Source: Dicyema japonicum (lineage: Eukaryota > Dicyemida > Rhombozoa > Dicyemidae). Taken from it: 64,000 nucleotides of DNA. Below the pieces are notes generated by a model. It made no database searches, was not told the DNA's origin, and worked only from the letters and a program-made list of their open reading frames with translations. Position numbers and translations under genes: made by a program. The stretch spans positions 1,580,427 through 1,644,426 of the forward strand of contig RDEW01000002.1 of the NCBI GenBank assembly GCA_011109175.1, written 5' to 3'. Within the stretch, counting starts at the first letter, position 1; every line of letters starts with the position of its first letter. Positions 22,083-34,062 of the stretch are shown piece after piece.

Positions 22083-23585
22083 CTAGATCATCCACAAATT
22101 TCGGTTCTGAGCAGTCCAAATTACTTGTTCTTCGTCCTGAGAGTCTTTGTTATCTATTCTCGTATAGATATTATTTATTTCCTTTTTTAGCTTTTTAGTT
22201 CTTTCGACAAAACCCGTTTTATTTTTGTATGAAACAATCATCGACTCAAAAGTTTTACGTATAACCAATGATTGAATGTACGTATAGGTTCTTTCGCCTA
22301 TGTTCAGAGATCTGGAATGTTCCCAAGAGTGTGAGGTTACCAATCCTTCCCAGGTCAGTACTATTGGGACAATCCTCACTTTCGCATGGTGTATTGATTC
22401 CAGTTCTTTCGATAGAAGGTCATATTTTCTCAATTTTTCGAATTCTACTTGTTGGAGATTTTGGGTTGATGTTATACCCACTTTGACCAACAGTATTTGA
22501 TTTTTCTTTTTATCGTGGATAAACAAATCTGGCTTGTTGTGTTCAATGTTTATATCGGTTTTGATGAAAGTATCAACTTTTATCTCTACCGAATCATCAT
22601 CAAAATTGTTTGCACTGAGTGGGTTTTTAATCTTCTTTCGTTTTTGAGACCGTATTCTTTGCAAAAATAAAAGTGAATGCACCGTACGACTTCATTATGT
22701 CTTCTGACGTAATCTCCGTGCAACATTTTGCCGCATCTTGTAGCACAATGATCGACGGTTTACTTTTATTTTTTACACAAGGTGCAAATCTTGTTCAGCT
22801 CTCCAAAGAAGAGATTTCTGTCCTGGACTAAACAGAACAAGGCTTCCGATTTTGGAGAGTTATTCCCTNTACCGAATCATCATCAAAATTGTTTGCACTA
22901 AGTGGGTTTTTAATCTTCTTTCGTTTTTGAGACCGTATTCTTTGCAAAAATGAAAGTGAAGGCACCGTACGACTTCATTATATCTTCTGACGTAATCTCC
23001 GTGCAACATTTTGCCGCATCTTGTAGCACAATGATCGACAGTTTTCTTCCATTTTTTACACAAGGTGCAAATCTTGTTCAGTTCTCCAAAGAAGAGATTT
23101 CTGTCCTGGACTAAACAGAACAAGGCTTCCGATTTTGGAGAGTTGTTCCCTTTTGCTAGCCACAGAGATGAAAATTCAGTGTTTACGAATTCTTCCGATA
23201 GGTTTTTGTACACTTGCGAATGAAGACTTTTCATACTTATTTGTTTCTTTAAGTTTTCTTTTTGTAGGTCAATCAAAAATTTACTATCCAGGATAAATGT
23301 ATTGTCAACAGAGTACTTCTCCCGCAAAAATTCTTCAATGGTAGCCATATGAGTTTTACTTAAGGTTTCGGCCTGAAGAATAGCGGAACTTCTTCTGCAA
23401 CAAGTACTTCTTCCTTTCAAAGAGAGGCTGTATTTGGACAGGAAGACTTTTGGAAAAGGACCAACCTCGATTTCGTTTAAGTGCGAATTAATACTTTTCC
23501 AGTTTTTTAAAAGTTCGGAAAAACAGTCGACTGTGTGTTTGCGAAAGTCGGGGATTCTGTGAATAATAAAAACAAAAAATGGCAC
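22083..23585 (-). pseudogene. R4-like LINE C-terminus: zinc finger and nuclease
   Basis: Reading the minus strand from 23585, a linker is followed by SLWLAKGNNSPKSEALFCLV and CTLCKKWKKTVDHCATRCGK, a C..C...H....C zinc motif, then YVRRYNEVVRCLHFHFCKEY. After the N at 22869 come VEIKVDTFIKTD, HNKPDLFIHDKKKNQILLVK (the PD...K nuclease core), VRIVPIVLTWEGL and a stop at 22083. This order, zinc knuckle then PD-(D/E)XK nuclease, is that of R4/R2-type LINEs. The sequences either side of the N are the same 280 bp, so the break is probably an assembly join. The rest reads openly, making this one of the better preserved C-termini. Confidence 0.75.
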
Positions 23586-24510
23586 TTGGCTACAATCGCA
23601 GGATTTCTTGCCTCTAAATATGCAATTGCCGACAAGGAAAGCATGGATGTTAAGTCCCTCAAGGACACTCAGAGGAAATATTTATTAAATAAAATTTATT
23701 GCAGAACACTACACTCTATTTTGTTCAAATGTATTGCTGAAACAAATGTCGACCTATCTACTTCTTCGGAATGGTTATCCAAGGGAAATAACGGCCCACG
23801 GAGCAAAGCATTGTACTATATTTTGCACACACGGGGTCATTATGCAACCATTGTAAAAAAAGCAAGAAAACTGTTGATCATTTGGCTCAGTGTGTGGCAA
23901 AATGCTAAATAGTGATTATGTCCGAAGACATAATAAAGTGGTAGAGTGCATCCATCTTAATCTTTGTCGAATTTATGGAATCAAAAGAAGCAGGAAATTT
24001 AAAGGACATTCATTTCAGTCAATATTGACGAATCAAAATGTCGAAATTAGAGTTGACACGTCGATTATGACAATACCTCACAAGACCGACTTAAGCAAGT
24101 TGAAGTTATGAATGCCAAGTGATGATTATTCCAGTGGTTTTGAAATGGGATGGAATTGTCTCAAGATGCTTCAAGAATCATATGGATAAATTATCTATTG
24201 AAGAATCAACGAGGACTTAAATCCAATCTGTTGTGCTGAAGAGAACGCTCGAAAGTATGATCATTGAACACAAGCATGGGATGAAGGTATATAATGAAGA
24301 GTACGTCTCTGCTACCTCCCAACTTTTGGAACTGGCATCCGTGAGGACACCAAACAGGAATCTAACAGAAATATTTTGACTGAATCTGATGTGGAGATGG
24401 GGAGTAACAAAAAGTTTATGGCACACTCTTCTTCTAAGAAAATATGAGGGATTACCAACAATCTGGATCAAAATCGCTTTATTAGTTAATTTACTCGTTT
24501 TAAACAAAAT
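23535..24510 (+). pseudogene. R4-like LINE C-terminus, second copy
   Basis: The plus strand encodes SSEWLSKGNNGPRSKALYYI, a zinc-motif remnant (CGKMLNSDYVRRHNKVVECI at 23890), VEIRVDTSIMTI with HKTDLSKLKL in place of KPDLF, and after a frame break MIIPVVLKWDGIVSRCF and RTPNRNLTEIF. It is homologous to 22083-23585 on the opposite strand. The 3' tail (24360-24510) is the same as at 15790-15950. The first 50 bp overlap, antisense, the other copy's N-terminal linker. Confidence 0.7.
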
Positions 24511-24704
24511 GACATAATTATATTTTAACTAAACAACGAGTCACAAGTAATTAATTAATTAGCTAATCTCCTCTTCTTGGGGCCAACGTCAATTGTCAGT
24601 ATAGGTGTGTTTTCGTTGTCGCACAAACCACATTCCGAGACTCCCCTAGGTCGACATTTAAATAAAAATATTATTTTTAAAAAAATAAATATTTATAAAA
24701 TTAT
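24511..24704. other. Upstream region of MBOAT copy 2
   Basis: About 190 bp between the LINE tail and the MBOAT start. The last 50 bp (taaataaaaatattattttt) are shared with the region upstream of copy 1. I cannot point to a promoter motif. Confidence 0.3.
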
Positions 24705-26253
24705 ATGGGGAATGGATTCTCTAGTTATGACCAACATTTCTCAAGTTTTGACCATCTTTTCTCTAGTTTTGAAAAACATTTCTCAAGTATTAGTAGTATA
24801 AATATAATGATTCATGGGCTACTCTACATTTCCAAATATGTTTTAAAAATCCTGATATGCAGAATAATTTGCTTCCATGCGATCAGAAACATAACTCTTC
24901 GTTACATATTTTCGATTTTAGCAGGATTTTATTTTCTCTATGGAAGACATGGAATGTTATTTCTCATATTAATTATTTCAGAGAAGGATTCCACGTGTTA
25001 GCTCATTCACTGATAATATATTTGATAATATTGTACATTCCACACACTGGAAAGGTCTCTTGCTCACTCGTCGTATCTTTCGTATATTTGGGGGTACTAC
25101 ATTTCAAAACTGCGTGGGAAAATTATGAGAGTTTATCCACAGTTGGCATTGCTAAGTTTGAATTGGAGACTTATTGTTAGCCCAATAATGATTTCAACCC
25201 AAAGATTAACTGCTTTAGTTATGTCATGCCACGATGGTCACCATAATGTGGAAGAAGTAAACGAGAAATACGTTTTAAAGTCCACATATATAAAATCGTA
25301 GAAAACCTCCATCCTTGTTACAAATCCTTGGATATATTTTCTGTTTCCATGGGGTATTCTTGGGTCCCTTCTTTCATTTCAAAGACTACGTAGAGTACTT
25401 AGAATCCAATGAGGTAGTTTGCTTATTTCATTTAAGAAACCAAAGTTTCCCATAAAAGTTATTTTAAAGAAGTTGATTTCTTCGTTATTAATTTTTCAAC
25501 TATCGGGGTATTTAGTAGACTACAGAACACCATGGTGGATACACGGTGTCTCTTTTTGTTATCCCCCAGAAAAATCTAAGGAAATAAATTCCGTTGTGTC
25601 ATTTTTTAGGTTTTATTTCTACGCATTTTTGTGTATCTTTGCGGTTAGAGTGAAACACTACTTCTTCTGGGTGTTAGGTATAACATTGTCTTCAACTAAG
25701 CCGATGGACTGTTTAATTTGGCTGGATTCGGATATGACAAGGAAACCGACAAGTGGTCCATGACGACAAACGTGGATATTCTTGGTTTTGAGGTAGTTTT
25801 GGATTCCTATCTTAGTTTGCTTCTCACATGCAGAAGGCTGTTGCTAGTTGGAACATGACAACAGTGAAATGGATCCGCTACATCCTCTACAGTAGAAATA
25901 TTCCGTATAAACGGATCAAATTGTTTATCTTTATGGCTGCCTGGCATGGAGTCTACCCAGGATATTACATTTTCTTTTTGAACTTTTACATGTTTTTGCA
26001 TGCAACTATTAAAGTATGACAGTGGGTCACGTGTAGATGTACAAGTTCAGCAAACGAATGAATATCCCTTCAATGTTATCAAAATCTGTCCAATCAGTGT
26101 GGGCTCTCGTATCAATTGGATACATTTCCATCCCCTACGTCGTCCTCACATTATATGGTACATTTGAAATTTATTGGTAAGGAATGTCGTTATTTTAGGT
26201 CTGTCGGCTTCTCGTTGCATTTTGTGTCTTTAATTATTATTTTAGTACTCTGA
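24705..26253 (+). CDS. MBOAT-family lysophospholipid acyltransferase, intact copy 2
   Basis: Ten exons join in phase into 445 codons plus TGA at 26251-26253. Introns: 24956-24981, 25156-25180, 25280-25301, 25414-25436, 25546-25569, 25678-25700, 25793-25815, 26014-26036, 26177-26198 (22-26 bp). The protein is a multi-pass membrane enzyme expected to re-acylate lysophospholipids in the endoplasmic reticulum. Family landmarks in order: LTALVMSCHDG, LGPFFHFKDYVEYLE (GP..(Y/F)KDY block), LADGLFNLAGFGYDKETDKW, then SWNMTTVKWIR with the conserved Asn and AAWHGVYPGYY with the catalytic His, and the hydrophobic C-terminus FVSLIIILVL. These order best with MBOAT1/2-type acyltransferases. The length is close to theirs (about 450-520). 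The N-terminal start (MGNGFSS) is the first ATG in frame and is not certain. An 18 bp in-phase GT..AG segment at 25508-25525 could be one more intron. Confidence 0.88.
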
Positions 26254-27390
26254 CTGGGAATATATTTTTGACGTGGGAATTATTTTATTTTCTTTATATT
26301 TCAATTATGTTTGTGAATAAGACTTTAGTCTTACACGAAAATAAGTGGTTGCATCATGTTATTGTCCAACTTCTTTTAAATTGAGCGATTGCATTGCTCT
26401 TTCTGCCACTCACCATTGTCTAGCTACTCTTAAATCTATACTGTGGTTCCTTTAACTGTTTCATGTTATCCTCTATCTCAATGGACTTTCGTTTGAGATC
26501 AATAATAACTTAACCAACATCACTCCCTTGAACATTCCTTAGTCCACTAACATACTTTTAAGAGTCCTCTTGATCGTAATAGATTGAACACATTTTACTT
26601 ACATTCCTTTCAACGTCAACAAAATCGGAATAATTTTAAGTTTACATAATTTGAGACAACCAGAGAGGAAACATTCATAATTAAATTTTTATATAAAGCA
26701 GAAAAGAAATTTCTCCAAAGGTATTTTTTTAACCAGAAAAAATGAGGTCTCTTTTTCGTATATACACAAACTTGCTTTATTATGGGATAACAGAAAAACT
26801 GAGGAAAGCTATTGGAATTTGCTAAGTCATACTATACATAGGAATCCAAATAAGCTAAGTTTCCTTGAGGACGCGCTAAAATTCAATTTTGGAGATTAAC
26901 CTATTATTAGGGTAGAAATTGTTATATTTGGGACAAAAAATAGGACATTGTCCAATTTACCGTGTTTCAAAGATGAAATTGTCCAAAATAGGACATGAAT
27001 ATTCTTGTGTATTTACTGTCTTCATTTTATGACAGGTTTGCATTTTCTCAATTATTAGAACCATTAGTATTCAAAGGGAAGCAGGTTTGAACTGTCCAAA
27101 ATAATGGATCTTATTCAAACATCGGAATTCTGAGATTACTCAATTAAGGAAGACATATATCCTTTGGAGAGGGTCCAGTTGTCATAAGTTCGTGGTCCCT
27201 AAACTCTCACATTGATTTTTCGACTAATATCGTAAAAAGCCAAAAAACAAACATTCATTAAAATACAAAAAACCCATAACCCTCACCACCATAGGCATTT
27301 ACCAAAAATCTCCACATACAAAAAGTCAAACATCAACACATCCAAGTCCCATAATAAGGATTATGTCAAAGAACGTGATGCTAGACGTTT
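26254..27390. other. MBOAT downstream region, inverted copy at 51.4-53.4 kb
   Basis: No gene recognised. The sequence matches 51390-53372 in inverted orientation, apart from two differences. About 107 bp are extra here at 26898-27004, containing ggacaaaaaataggacattg and its partial inverted copy. About 950 bp are extra in the other copy. Confidence 0.65.
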
Positions 27391-27423
27391 TTATACCCTT
27401 TATGTTGATTCTGGATGGACAAG

Positions 27424-27472
27424 TCTCCAATTCGAACTTAGCAATGCCAATTGTGGATAAACTCTCATAATG
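27424..27472 (-). pseudogene. Antisense scrap of MBOAT exon 2
   Basis: The reverse complement of about 47 bp matches the end of MBOAT exon 2 and the start of intron 2 (attatgagagtttatccaca, then ggcattgctaag). It lies between the duplicated block and a LINE fragment, and so marks a rearrangement junction. Confidence 0.75.
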
Positions 27473-27950
27473 ACCTACGGGCCAAAACTGGGCCGACTTT
27501 GTTATCAGAACAAATTTACACGGATGACGTAGATTTTATTTCGGAGAACACATAAGAGATCAGGACTGTTATAAATCAGCTCCGGGAGCATTTGCTGCAT
27601 GGTTTCTGAAAATGACAAAACAAAAGACGGAGGTGACAACTGTAAAAGAAAAACTCAATTGACAGATGAGAAATGGAGAACAAAGTCGGCTCACTACTCG
27701 ATGATTGGGAAAATGTTATCGACTTTATCACTTAAACGACTAATGTCCACGTGGCTAAAATATTCACATGTCTGGTGCGTTTATACAATGCATTTATTCT
27801 GACCATTTTGCTGTGCAACTGGGATTTGAATCAAACTTGTACTGAAAGCTTGAAAGCTTAACAAAAAAAACAACTGAAATCCCTATTGGACATACACTAT
27901 CTGAAGATGATCAGAAACCAGAACCTATACGGTTGTCATAATATAGATGA
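27473..27950 (+). pseudogene. LINE reverse transcriptase 3' part
   Basis: Matches 58905-59340. Encoded across frames: EQIYTDDVDFISENT (active-site block with TDD), KVGSLLDDWENVIDF, AFILTILLCNWDLNQT and QLKSLLDIHYLKMIRNQNLY (the L..LL.I......N..LY tail of LINE ORF2). Several frameshifts and stops. Confidence 0.7.
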
Positions 27951-28390
27951 TATCAAGTTATCCACAGGGACCGACCCTTGTTGTACTCACGCTCTCATTG
28001 TTTTTGTGGGATCATCTCATATGGGTGTATTTGATTATGTTTATAGAAAGTGCTCGCGATGCTGTTTCAACACTATGTTCCCCTGCAGTAACCAACAAGG
28101 AGTGATATTATTCTGGAAACTGAACAGGAATGATTGCTTCCTTAGATTAAATAATTGTTAATATCTTCATAATACTATTGATCAGTCTAATAGCTAGAAC
28201 GTGGTTGAGTTTTGCATCACACTGATTAATGATCCTCTTCTGTAAGTTACCCTTCAAGACATTAGTCTTATATACCAGGACCCAAGGAATCGATGACCAT
28301 CCATTCTATGAAGTTTAACTTGCCAGCACAGTTGTTTCAGAAAATATCAACCCGTAGATAACAAATAGTATGCGATAAAGAAACTTTTTG
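27937..28390 (+). repeat. Dispersed repeat, inverted copy at 60.7-61.3 kb
   Basis: About 450 bp that match the reverse complement of 60720-61325 with a few per cent difference. An open stretch (CTHALIVFVGSSHMGVFDYV and onward, to 28161) shows no known domain. Both copies abut LINE sequence of the same family, so this may be a 5' region of that LINE. Its other strand encodes GSWNIRSM, resembling an endonuclease N-terminus. Confidence 0.65.
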
Positions 28391-28840
28391 AGGAGTGCCA
28401 ATATGTGTCTCAAGTTTACAAGATAGGTCTGAACCCACTCAGACTTGTATTTCTGTGTACGCAATAATTACCCGTATCATCCTTTGACCGTCCTCGTCCA
28501 GCAATGTACCAAGTAACAGCATTAGTTCCCCTCTGAGTACAACATCGGAACCTCGGGAGAGATCATCCACAAGATGTGAACAGCCTTCTGGAACTCTACG
28601 TCATGGCGCATATCCATCTATGTGTCCATACGACATTCGCCGTGAACTTTTCTCTTCTGAATCCACTTTGGCCCAGAGTCAGATATTCGTCAACAGTAGG
28701 AGAAATTCTATCCTGAAGAATCATAGATATTAATTTTCTTAGAGTTGTTAAGCCTGAGATTTTCTACAGGTTCAACAGGCTTCTCAGGTTTCTGTAAATA
28801 AATCAGAATTCCCTGTCAGTTTCCGTCAGTTTGTTCTTTG
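28391..28840 (-). pseudogene. LINE reverse transcriptase fragment
   Basis: The minus strand encodes DLSRGSDVVLRGELMLLLGT and LLDEDGQRMIRVIIAYTEIQ, matching 58680-58850 on the plus strand. FDLTAKNKLTETD precedes it. Frame changes and stops are present. Confidence 0.65.
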
Positions 28841-29061
28841 CAGTGAGATCGAAATTCTTCTCATATTGATTGTCATTAGGATAGATTCTCTAGCGTGTGC
28901 ATTAGAGATAGTGAAAAAGAGGGACCTCACCAATTCAACAATATAACTTTTTTGGAAGAAAGTGATTTTAAGCGTTATTCAAATAAAAATATTAAATAAA
29001 CTAAAAATCAAAATAAAAATAATTTCAAATTTATTTAAAATAGCGGCAAATATTTTTTGTT

Positions 29062-32000
29062 GTGATGAGTTGCTGTGACTACTCACTCATTGAACTATGT
29101 AATCATCTCATCAAGAACTTTTCAGACACTTCCCAGTCAAAACATAAATTCAAAAAATTGTTTTTCAACAAATTACTGACTACCAAAAGGTACCAAATAC
29201 ATAATACTCCCAGAAAACAGAAAATAATATTAAATGATATCACATTGGATTTCCTAAACAAACTCTCTATTAAACTCTCCCCTAAAAATAAGCGAAGAAT
29301 TCAAATTTGTTCCATTTTAAGTGAAAAAGTTGGTGAACAAGCCAACAACTACATTCTTTTCATAGTTCTTCTCAAACAACCCATCCAAACTCCCAAAAAT
29401 CCATTAAAGAGATTTTTTGAAGTTGTCATGGTTTTTTCTGTTAGAATTCCCATCCACGTGCTCTCTACAGTCAGCCAAACTCTATCTCCAGTTTTTTCAC
29501 ATGGGATAACAAAGAATCCCCAAAAGTTAAGGTTGTTGATGATACTACATATGATGTCTCCGAGATGCCGATAAAACTACCAGTTAATCGCACGTGGGAT
29601 GCTGTGCTGAGGTTGTGTTGCTGATAATAAAGTCATGAATTACTCAGGTGGGCCAACTTTACCAATGGGATTCACTCCATTCCCGATTATGAGGAATGGG
29701 GGGACATTCCGTGTTCGGAGTTGTCGGGCACCGTTGAGTCCTTCATTCAGGATTTCATGCGACTGTATCTGGGAATCAGGATCCGCCACATGTCCGCAGA
29801 CAGGCCCATAAAGTCCTCACTAGTGCGAAACTCTCTGTCCTCTTATTTCCAGTAGCAGATGGTCTAACCTAGATTCTTGAACACTTGTCTCGGCCGACTT
29901 AGGGAGAGCACGGAATCTGTATTTCCTTATAAACAAGCTTAGCTGTTGGACTACGTCGATTCGCAGAGGAGTGTGGCTCAAAGCACTGAATATTCCACGT
30001 GCGTGGGGATATTCGTCATCACTGTGCATAACCCCATCCTGGAGTAAGGATTCTTTTATTTTAAGTAATATATGGAAGTGTGTAACTACTTGTAGGCCTG
30101 ATTTGGGAGTCACTCATACTATATATTCAGGGTCACTGGGTATTCCAAATAAGTTAATGTAGATCGTAACTTCTGGGTGCATGGCTTTGAGAGTGATTAT
30201 ATCAGGTATTCAGGTCGCGTGGTAGATTGCAACAAGATGATGACATTGTTGGGCTCGTGGAAGGAGGTAGTTGTGTGGTGATTGTAGTTCTCACTTGAAA
30301 ATGCGTTTGGTAGTGCTCCACGTTTTGAGATGAGGTCAGTCACGTGGGCCGACGTGGAGAGGGTCAGAAGAGAGGCGAAGGCCTTCTATTCGGGAATTAA
30401 CGCTCGGTTCGATGACTTTTGTAAGCGTCGGTTGGTCTCTAACTTATTCTTAGACTTCAGCAAGAGGCTAGAGCACGTGATGAGAAAACACGTGCTATAT
30501 TAGAACGGATAAGGGGGAGGAAGAGGGAGACCATTGTGGAGGACAATTCCCGGGCCAAGAAGCTAGAATATGCAGAAGAGCTGAAGAAACAGATTGAGGA
30601 CAACTTGATGAGAAGGCTTAATGAGGTTGGCGATGAATCCGACTTGGGGATGAGTGAGAGGATGATTAGTGAGGAAATAAAGTAACTGGAGGTTGTTATT
30701 AAGGCGGAAGTTGATTGAACTGCACGGATTAGAGATGAAAAAAGTTGATGTGAGGATTGAGAAGGCTGATTGGTTGGTTAGGCGGCATTTATTGAGTGAA
30801 GCACGTGTTGATGCTATTCTATCCATTCCTGATGAATTTACCTTATATCCACGTGTTGTTGAATCAGTTGTTGAGAAGGATAAGGAAAGGAATGTTTCAA
30901 CTCCCATGAGTACTAGTCAATTAGTTGAGTTGGATGAAGTTAAGTCGTCCCACGTGGCTAATCTTTATGAAGATGGAAGGATTGAAGTGAATGATAGTGT
31001 GGAATTTGGGAATGTTGATTCTGGTGAAGCAACACTTGTGGAAAATATAAATCTGTTGGGGGAGGATGATGAAACTAGCGATACTAATAAATTGGGAGAG
31101 ATTGGTGAAACAGATCTAATAAATATGGAAGTTATCAATGAGACTGATGATCATAACCATGTGGGAGATACTATGAATTTAGAAGGGATCAGTGAATCTC
31201 ACATGGTGGACCATTGCCGAACAACTAATAATGAGCATAACGAAGAAAGAATATATCCTAATAATGTGGAGACCGTTGACTGTTATACCAATATTAATGA
31301 GGACTCCAGTCATGTCACGTGCACTTATTCACTACTAAATGATAAATCTGAGATTATTAGACAATTCACCTTTCAGTTTGAGTCACACAAGGATCAGAGT
31401 GTACCACGGGAGATCACTTGCTTATTGGATGAGGCCAACCGACTGGAGGATGACTTTCTAAGTTGTAGGGAGTGTGTGGAACAGTGGATGGAAAGTGTGG
31501 TAGCCCCCCATTACACCCTACTAAATAGAGTCACCTTCTATTACATATACAACGTGTGCAAATTCGTACAAATATTTAACTCTATCCGTGACTACTTGCT
31601 ATTGGGAGATGCTTTGTTCGCATATTATTTGTTGAGTTCTATCAACTCCCATTTGGTTTGGACTGGAGTTTCAACCCGCGTTTTTGTATTCAATCAGTGC
31701 CTTTCTGACGCTTTCGCACGTGTAAGTGTTGAAAATCCTGGGATGACTTTCATTGGGGACCAGAAAGGAAGTCAAAGACCTAGTGACCCCCCAAGGATGA
31801 ATTGGAGGATGAACTGGCCCCTCAATATAGTAATAACTGCTGGTTGTGTGGAGAAGTACTCTGAGATGTTCTCATTGCTGGTTAAATTGGAGATGTGCTG
31901 TCTAAGACTGAAGGAACTGAGGGGTATGGACCGATTTGAATCGATTGCTCGCTTCAGGATGCTCAGTTTTGCTTTGCAGCTGAGGAATTACTTTTATACT

Positions 32001-32271
32001 CAAATCCACGTGGTTTCCGCTCGTGAATTTAATGAGGGGTTGAAAAGTACTTGGGATGTGGATAAACTGCATGATCTCCACTTTGCTTTTGTGGCGAAGG
32101 CATATTCTAGGTTTTTTCTGTGGTTATTTTTGGTGTTTTCTCAATTCTAAGTCGATTTGTGAAGTGATTGATGACATATTTGGGGTTATTGATGAGTTTG
32201 CTACACATGGTTTGGGTGAAGGATGCTTAGAGAGGTTTATGAATTATTTGAATGTGCTGATATTTGGTTGA
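29062..32271 (+). CDS. TUBGCP6: Gamma-tubulin complex component 6-like protein
   Basis: Eleven exons join in phase into 986 codons plus TGA at 32269-32271. Introns: 29422-29444, 29612-29647, 29837-29872, 29919-29942, 30044-30065, 30140-30162, 30267-30287, 30431-30453, 30682-30703, 32133-32151 (19-36 bp). The product should belong to the gamma-tubulin ring complex, which nucleates microtubules at centrosomes or basal bodies. N-terminal GCP half: SLLDYVDSQRSV, NFWVHGFES. A charged coiled coil follows (RLQQEARARDEKTRAILERI and after). Next is a long acidic, low-complexity insert of about 200 residues. The C-terminal gamma-tubulin-binding half has YLLLGDALFAYYLL, NWPLNIVITAGCVEKYSEMF, RFRMLSFALQLRNYF and a last helix in exon 11. 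The WPLNIVIT..C..KYS block and the insert between the two halves point to GCP6 rather than GCP2-5. It is far shorter than vertebrate GCP6 (about 1800). The start could also be the second Met. An in-frame 18 bp GT..AG stretch at 30078-30095 was kept as coding. Confidence 0.88.
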
Positions 32272-32715
32272 TGATGTTGTTATTGTAGTGGGATATGAAC
32301 TGTCGGGACGTGCCTATTTGCCATTTATCAACGAACTTATCGTTTGTCTTAATTTTAATAATTATTATACATTTTAATGGCTTTGTTGTTGTATCTGGAA
32401 TTTTGGGGAATTGGTTCGTCAGATAGGACCTGAATACTAAGTTCAAACTTCCTTTGATCAGAACTTAAGCTTTCCGCTTTCTCATGAGTCTGTCTCACTA
32501 GAAGAAGGAAGACAGGGGATTCCATCAATCATGAAGCTAAATATTTATTCCGTAGAATGGCGGCTAACTGATCTTAGCAATTAATATTTGGCTAACTTGT
32601 CTTGGTAGTACCTAAAGGAAACTAATAGTTTAAATTATTAATTCCCGCTTAGAAAATAAAATTTCAAGTTTTTTGTACAATGTGAATATTAAATTTATCA
32701 TAATTTCCGAAACTC
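32272..32715. other. No gene
   Basis: 3' flank of the GCP6-like gene. No coding signal or repeat with other parts of the window was noticed. Confidence 0.4.
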
Positions 32716-33960
32716 TTACGATAAAGGTTGTTGGTAATTAGGTGTAAGTACCACGAAATCATGTACCGGTTAGTTTTCCAGCCGATCTCGTTGAGATGTC
32801 TGACGTTTTGACCCGAGAACGTCTGAGTTTATCATGCTAATCGGACGGCAAGAGGGAAGCGGAAGGGTGTCATTAGAATGACGCGATGGCTTTTCCAGAA
32901 CATTGATATTGCGATTATAAAAGGTGAATCCCAAGCGTTTTAATATTTGGAGATCATAATGAAGAACTGTCATAGTAACTTTATATTTTAACCTAATTGA
33001 ATTAAACAGTTATACTAATGCCTCAGATAGGAATTGTTAACACAAGTGATTAAGGTGATTTTTTTCAATAAAGTAAAAAAAATTCATATGTTCTTAAAAT
33101 TGTTTAAAATTTATAAAAAATGCAATTTTTTGTTAGTTAAATCAAATAAAAAAAGGACAAAACATCAGTTTGTGATTAAAAATATTATATAAATCAAAAG
33201 TCAAAAAGTCAAAATTTATTTTGTTAGGTCTATAAAGCCAAAATTTTTATTGATTTTTATTGATTAATTTTTAGAGTTTTTGAATAAAATAATAACGTGT
33301 CATCTGTTATGCCTCACTCATTCAGGAAGGTCATTGTAGAGGTTAAAACAGTATCCCGGCGAATTTTTCTTCTAAGAAACATTTCAAAACAGCAGGTTTA
33401 TCATTTTTATTACTATTTCACAGGGTGCCACTGTAAAAGTATCTGATTTTCTCATTCCATCTACGTACTCTAGGATCAATAAGGTCACTAAACTTGTTTG
33501 AAGTATTGGATATCGTATTACTTCTTCCTACACTTTCCAAAAAAATTTAGAAAATATTTTACCTGAAAGGGGTAGTTGTTGAATGTTATCGTAAAAATCT
33601 TAAGTGAAAATAACTAAGAGCTTTGATGGAAATGGAATCAAATATTTTTATAAGTAAAGCGATTTCTGTCAATAAAGTCAATTAATTTTTAAGTCAATAA
33701 AGTCAATTTTTTATTGATTTTTATTTATTAATTTTTCAAGTTTTTAAATAAAATTTTAGCGTGGGATCAATAATCATCATTCACTGTGATGGCACGTTCA
33801 ATCAAGAATGTCATTGAAAAGATTAATTTTCTAGTTAGAAAATATCCTGGTGAATTTTCTATCAACTCACAGGGAAATCTTCGTTGCAATTTATGTGGGG
33901 CAGACAAAAAAACAATTTTTTGTCGAATCACATCAAATTAGAAGGTTTATCATTAGGGCA
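32716..33960. repeat. 1.2 kb direct repeat, copy 1
   Basis: Matches 35104-36640 across the sequence gap, starting ttacgataaaggttgttg. It contains a minus-strand scrap (RLGFTFYNRNINVLEKPSRH, also seen at 38.8 kb), AT-rich sequence, and two hAT/BED-like zinc-finger remnants (SFRKVIVEVKTVSRR at about 33315; VRKYPGEFSINSQGNLRCNL at about 33835-33900). Confidence 0.75.
33785..33935 (+). pseudogene. hAT/CGGBP1-like zinc-finger remnant
   Basis: The plus strand encodes ARSIKNVIEKINFLVRKYPG and SQGNLRCNLCGADKKTIF. The PGEFS...G.L.C..C pattern is that of the N-terminal zinc finger of hAT-derived proteins. A related, more damaged copy is at 36445-36600. No transposase core follows; the hAT C-terminal scrap at 34063-34200 is on the other strand. 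Confidence 0.5.
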
Positions 33961-34062
33961 AGTTTTTTCTAGCACTTAAAAAATTTTTTTATCGCTAAAA
34001 AATCACAAAATCTCGCAATTATAATTAAAAAAGTTAGCACTTAAAATGATAAAATATAACAT

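Noticed and set aside
20590-23585. Plus-strand reverse transcriptase next to minus-strand C-terminus as a twin-priming 5' inversion
   Set aside because: Twin priming places the inverted 5' part upstream of the 3' part. Here it lies beyond the 3' end, so two separate insertions are more likely.
29820-30113. Minus-strand open frame of 97 codons
   Set aside because: Shadow of TUBGCP6 exons 3-6, which restore a known domain on the plus strand.
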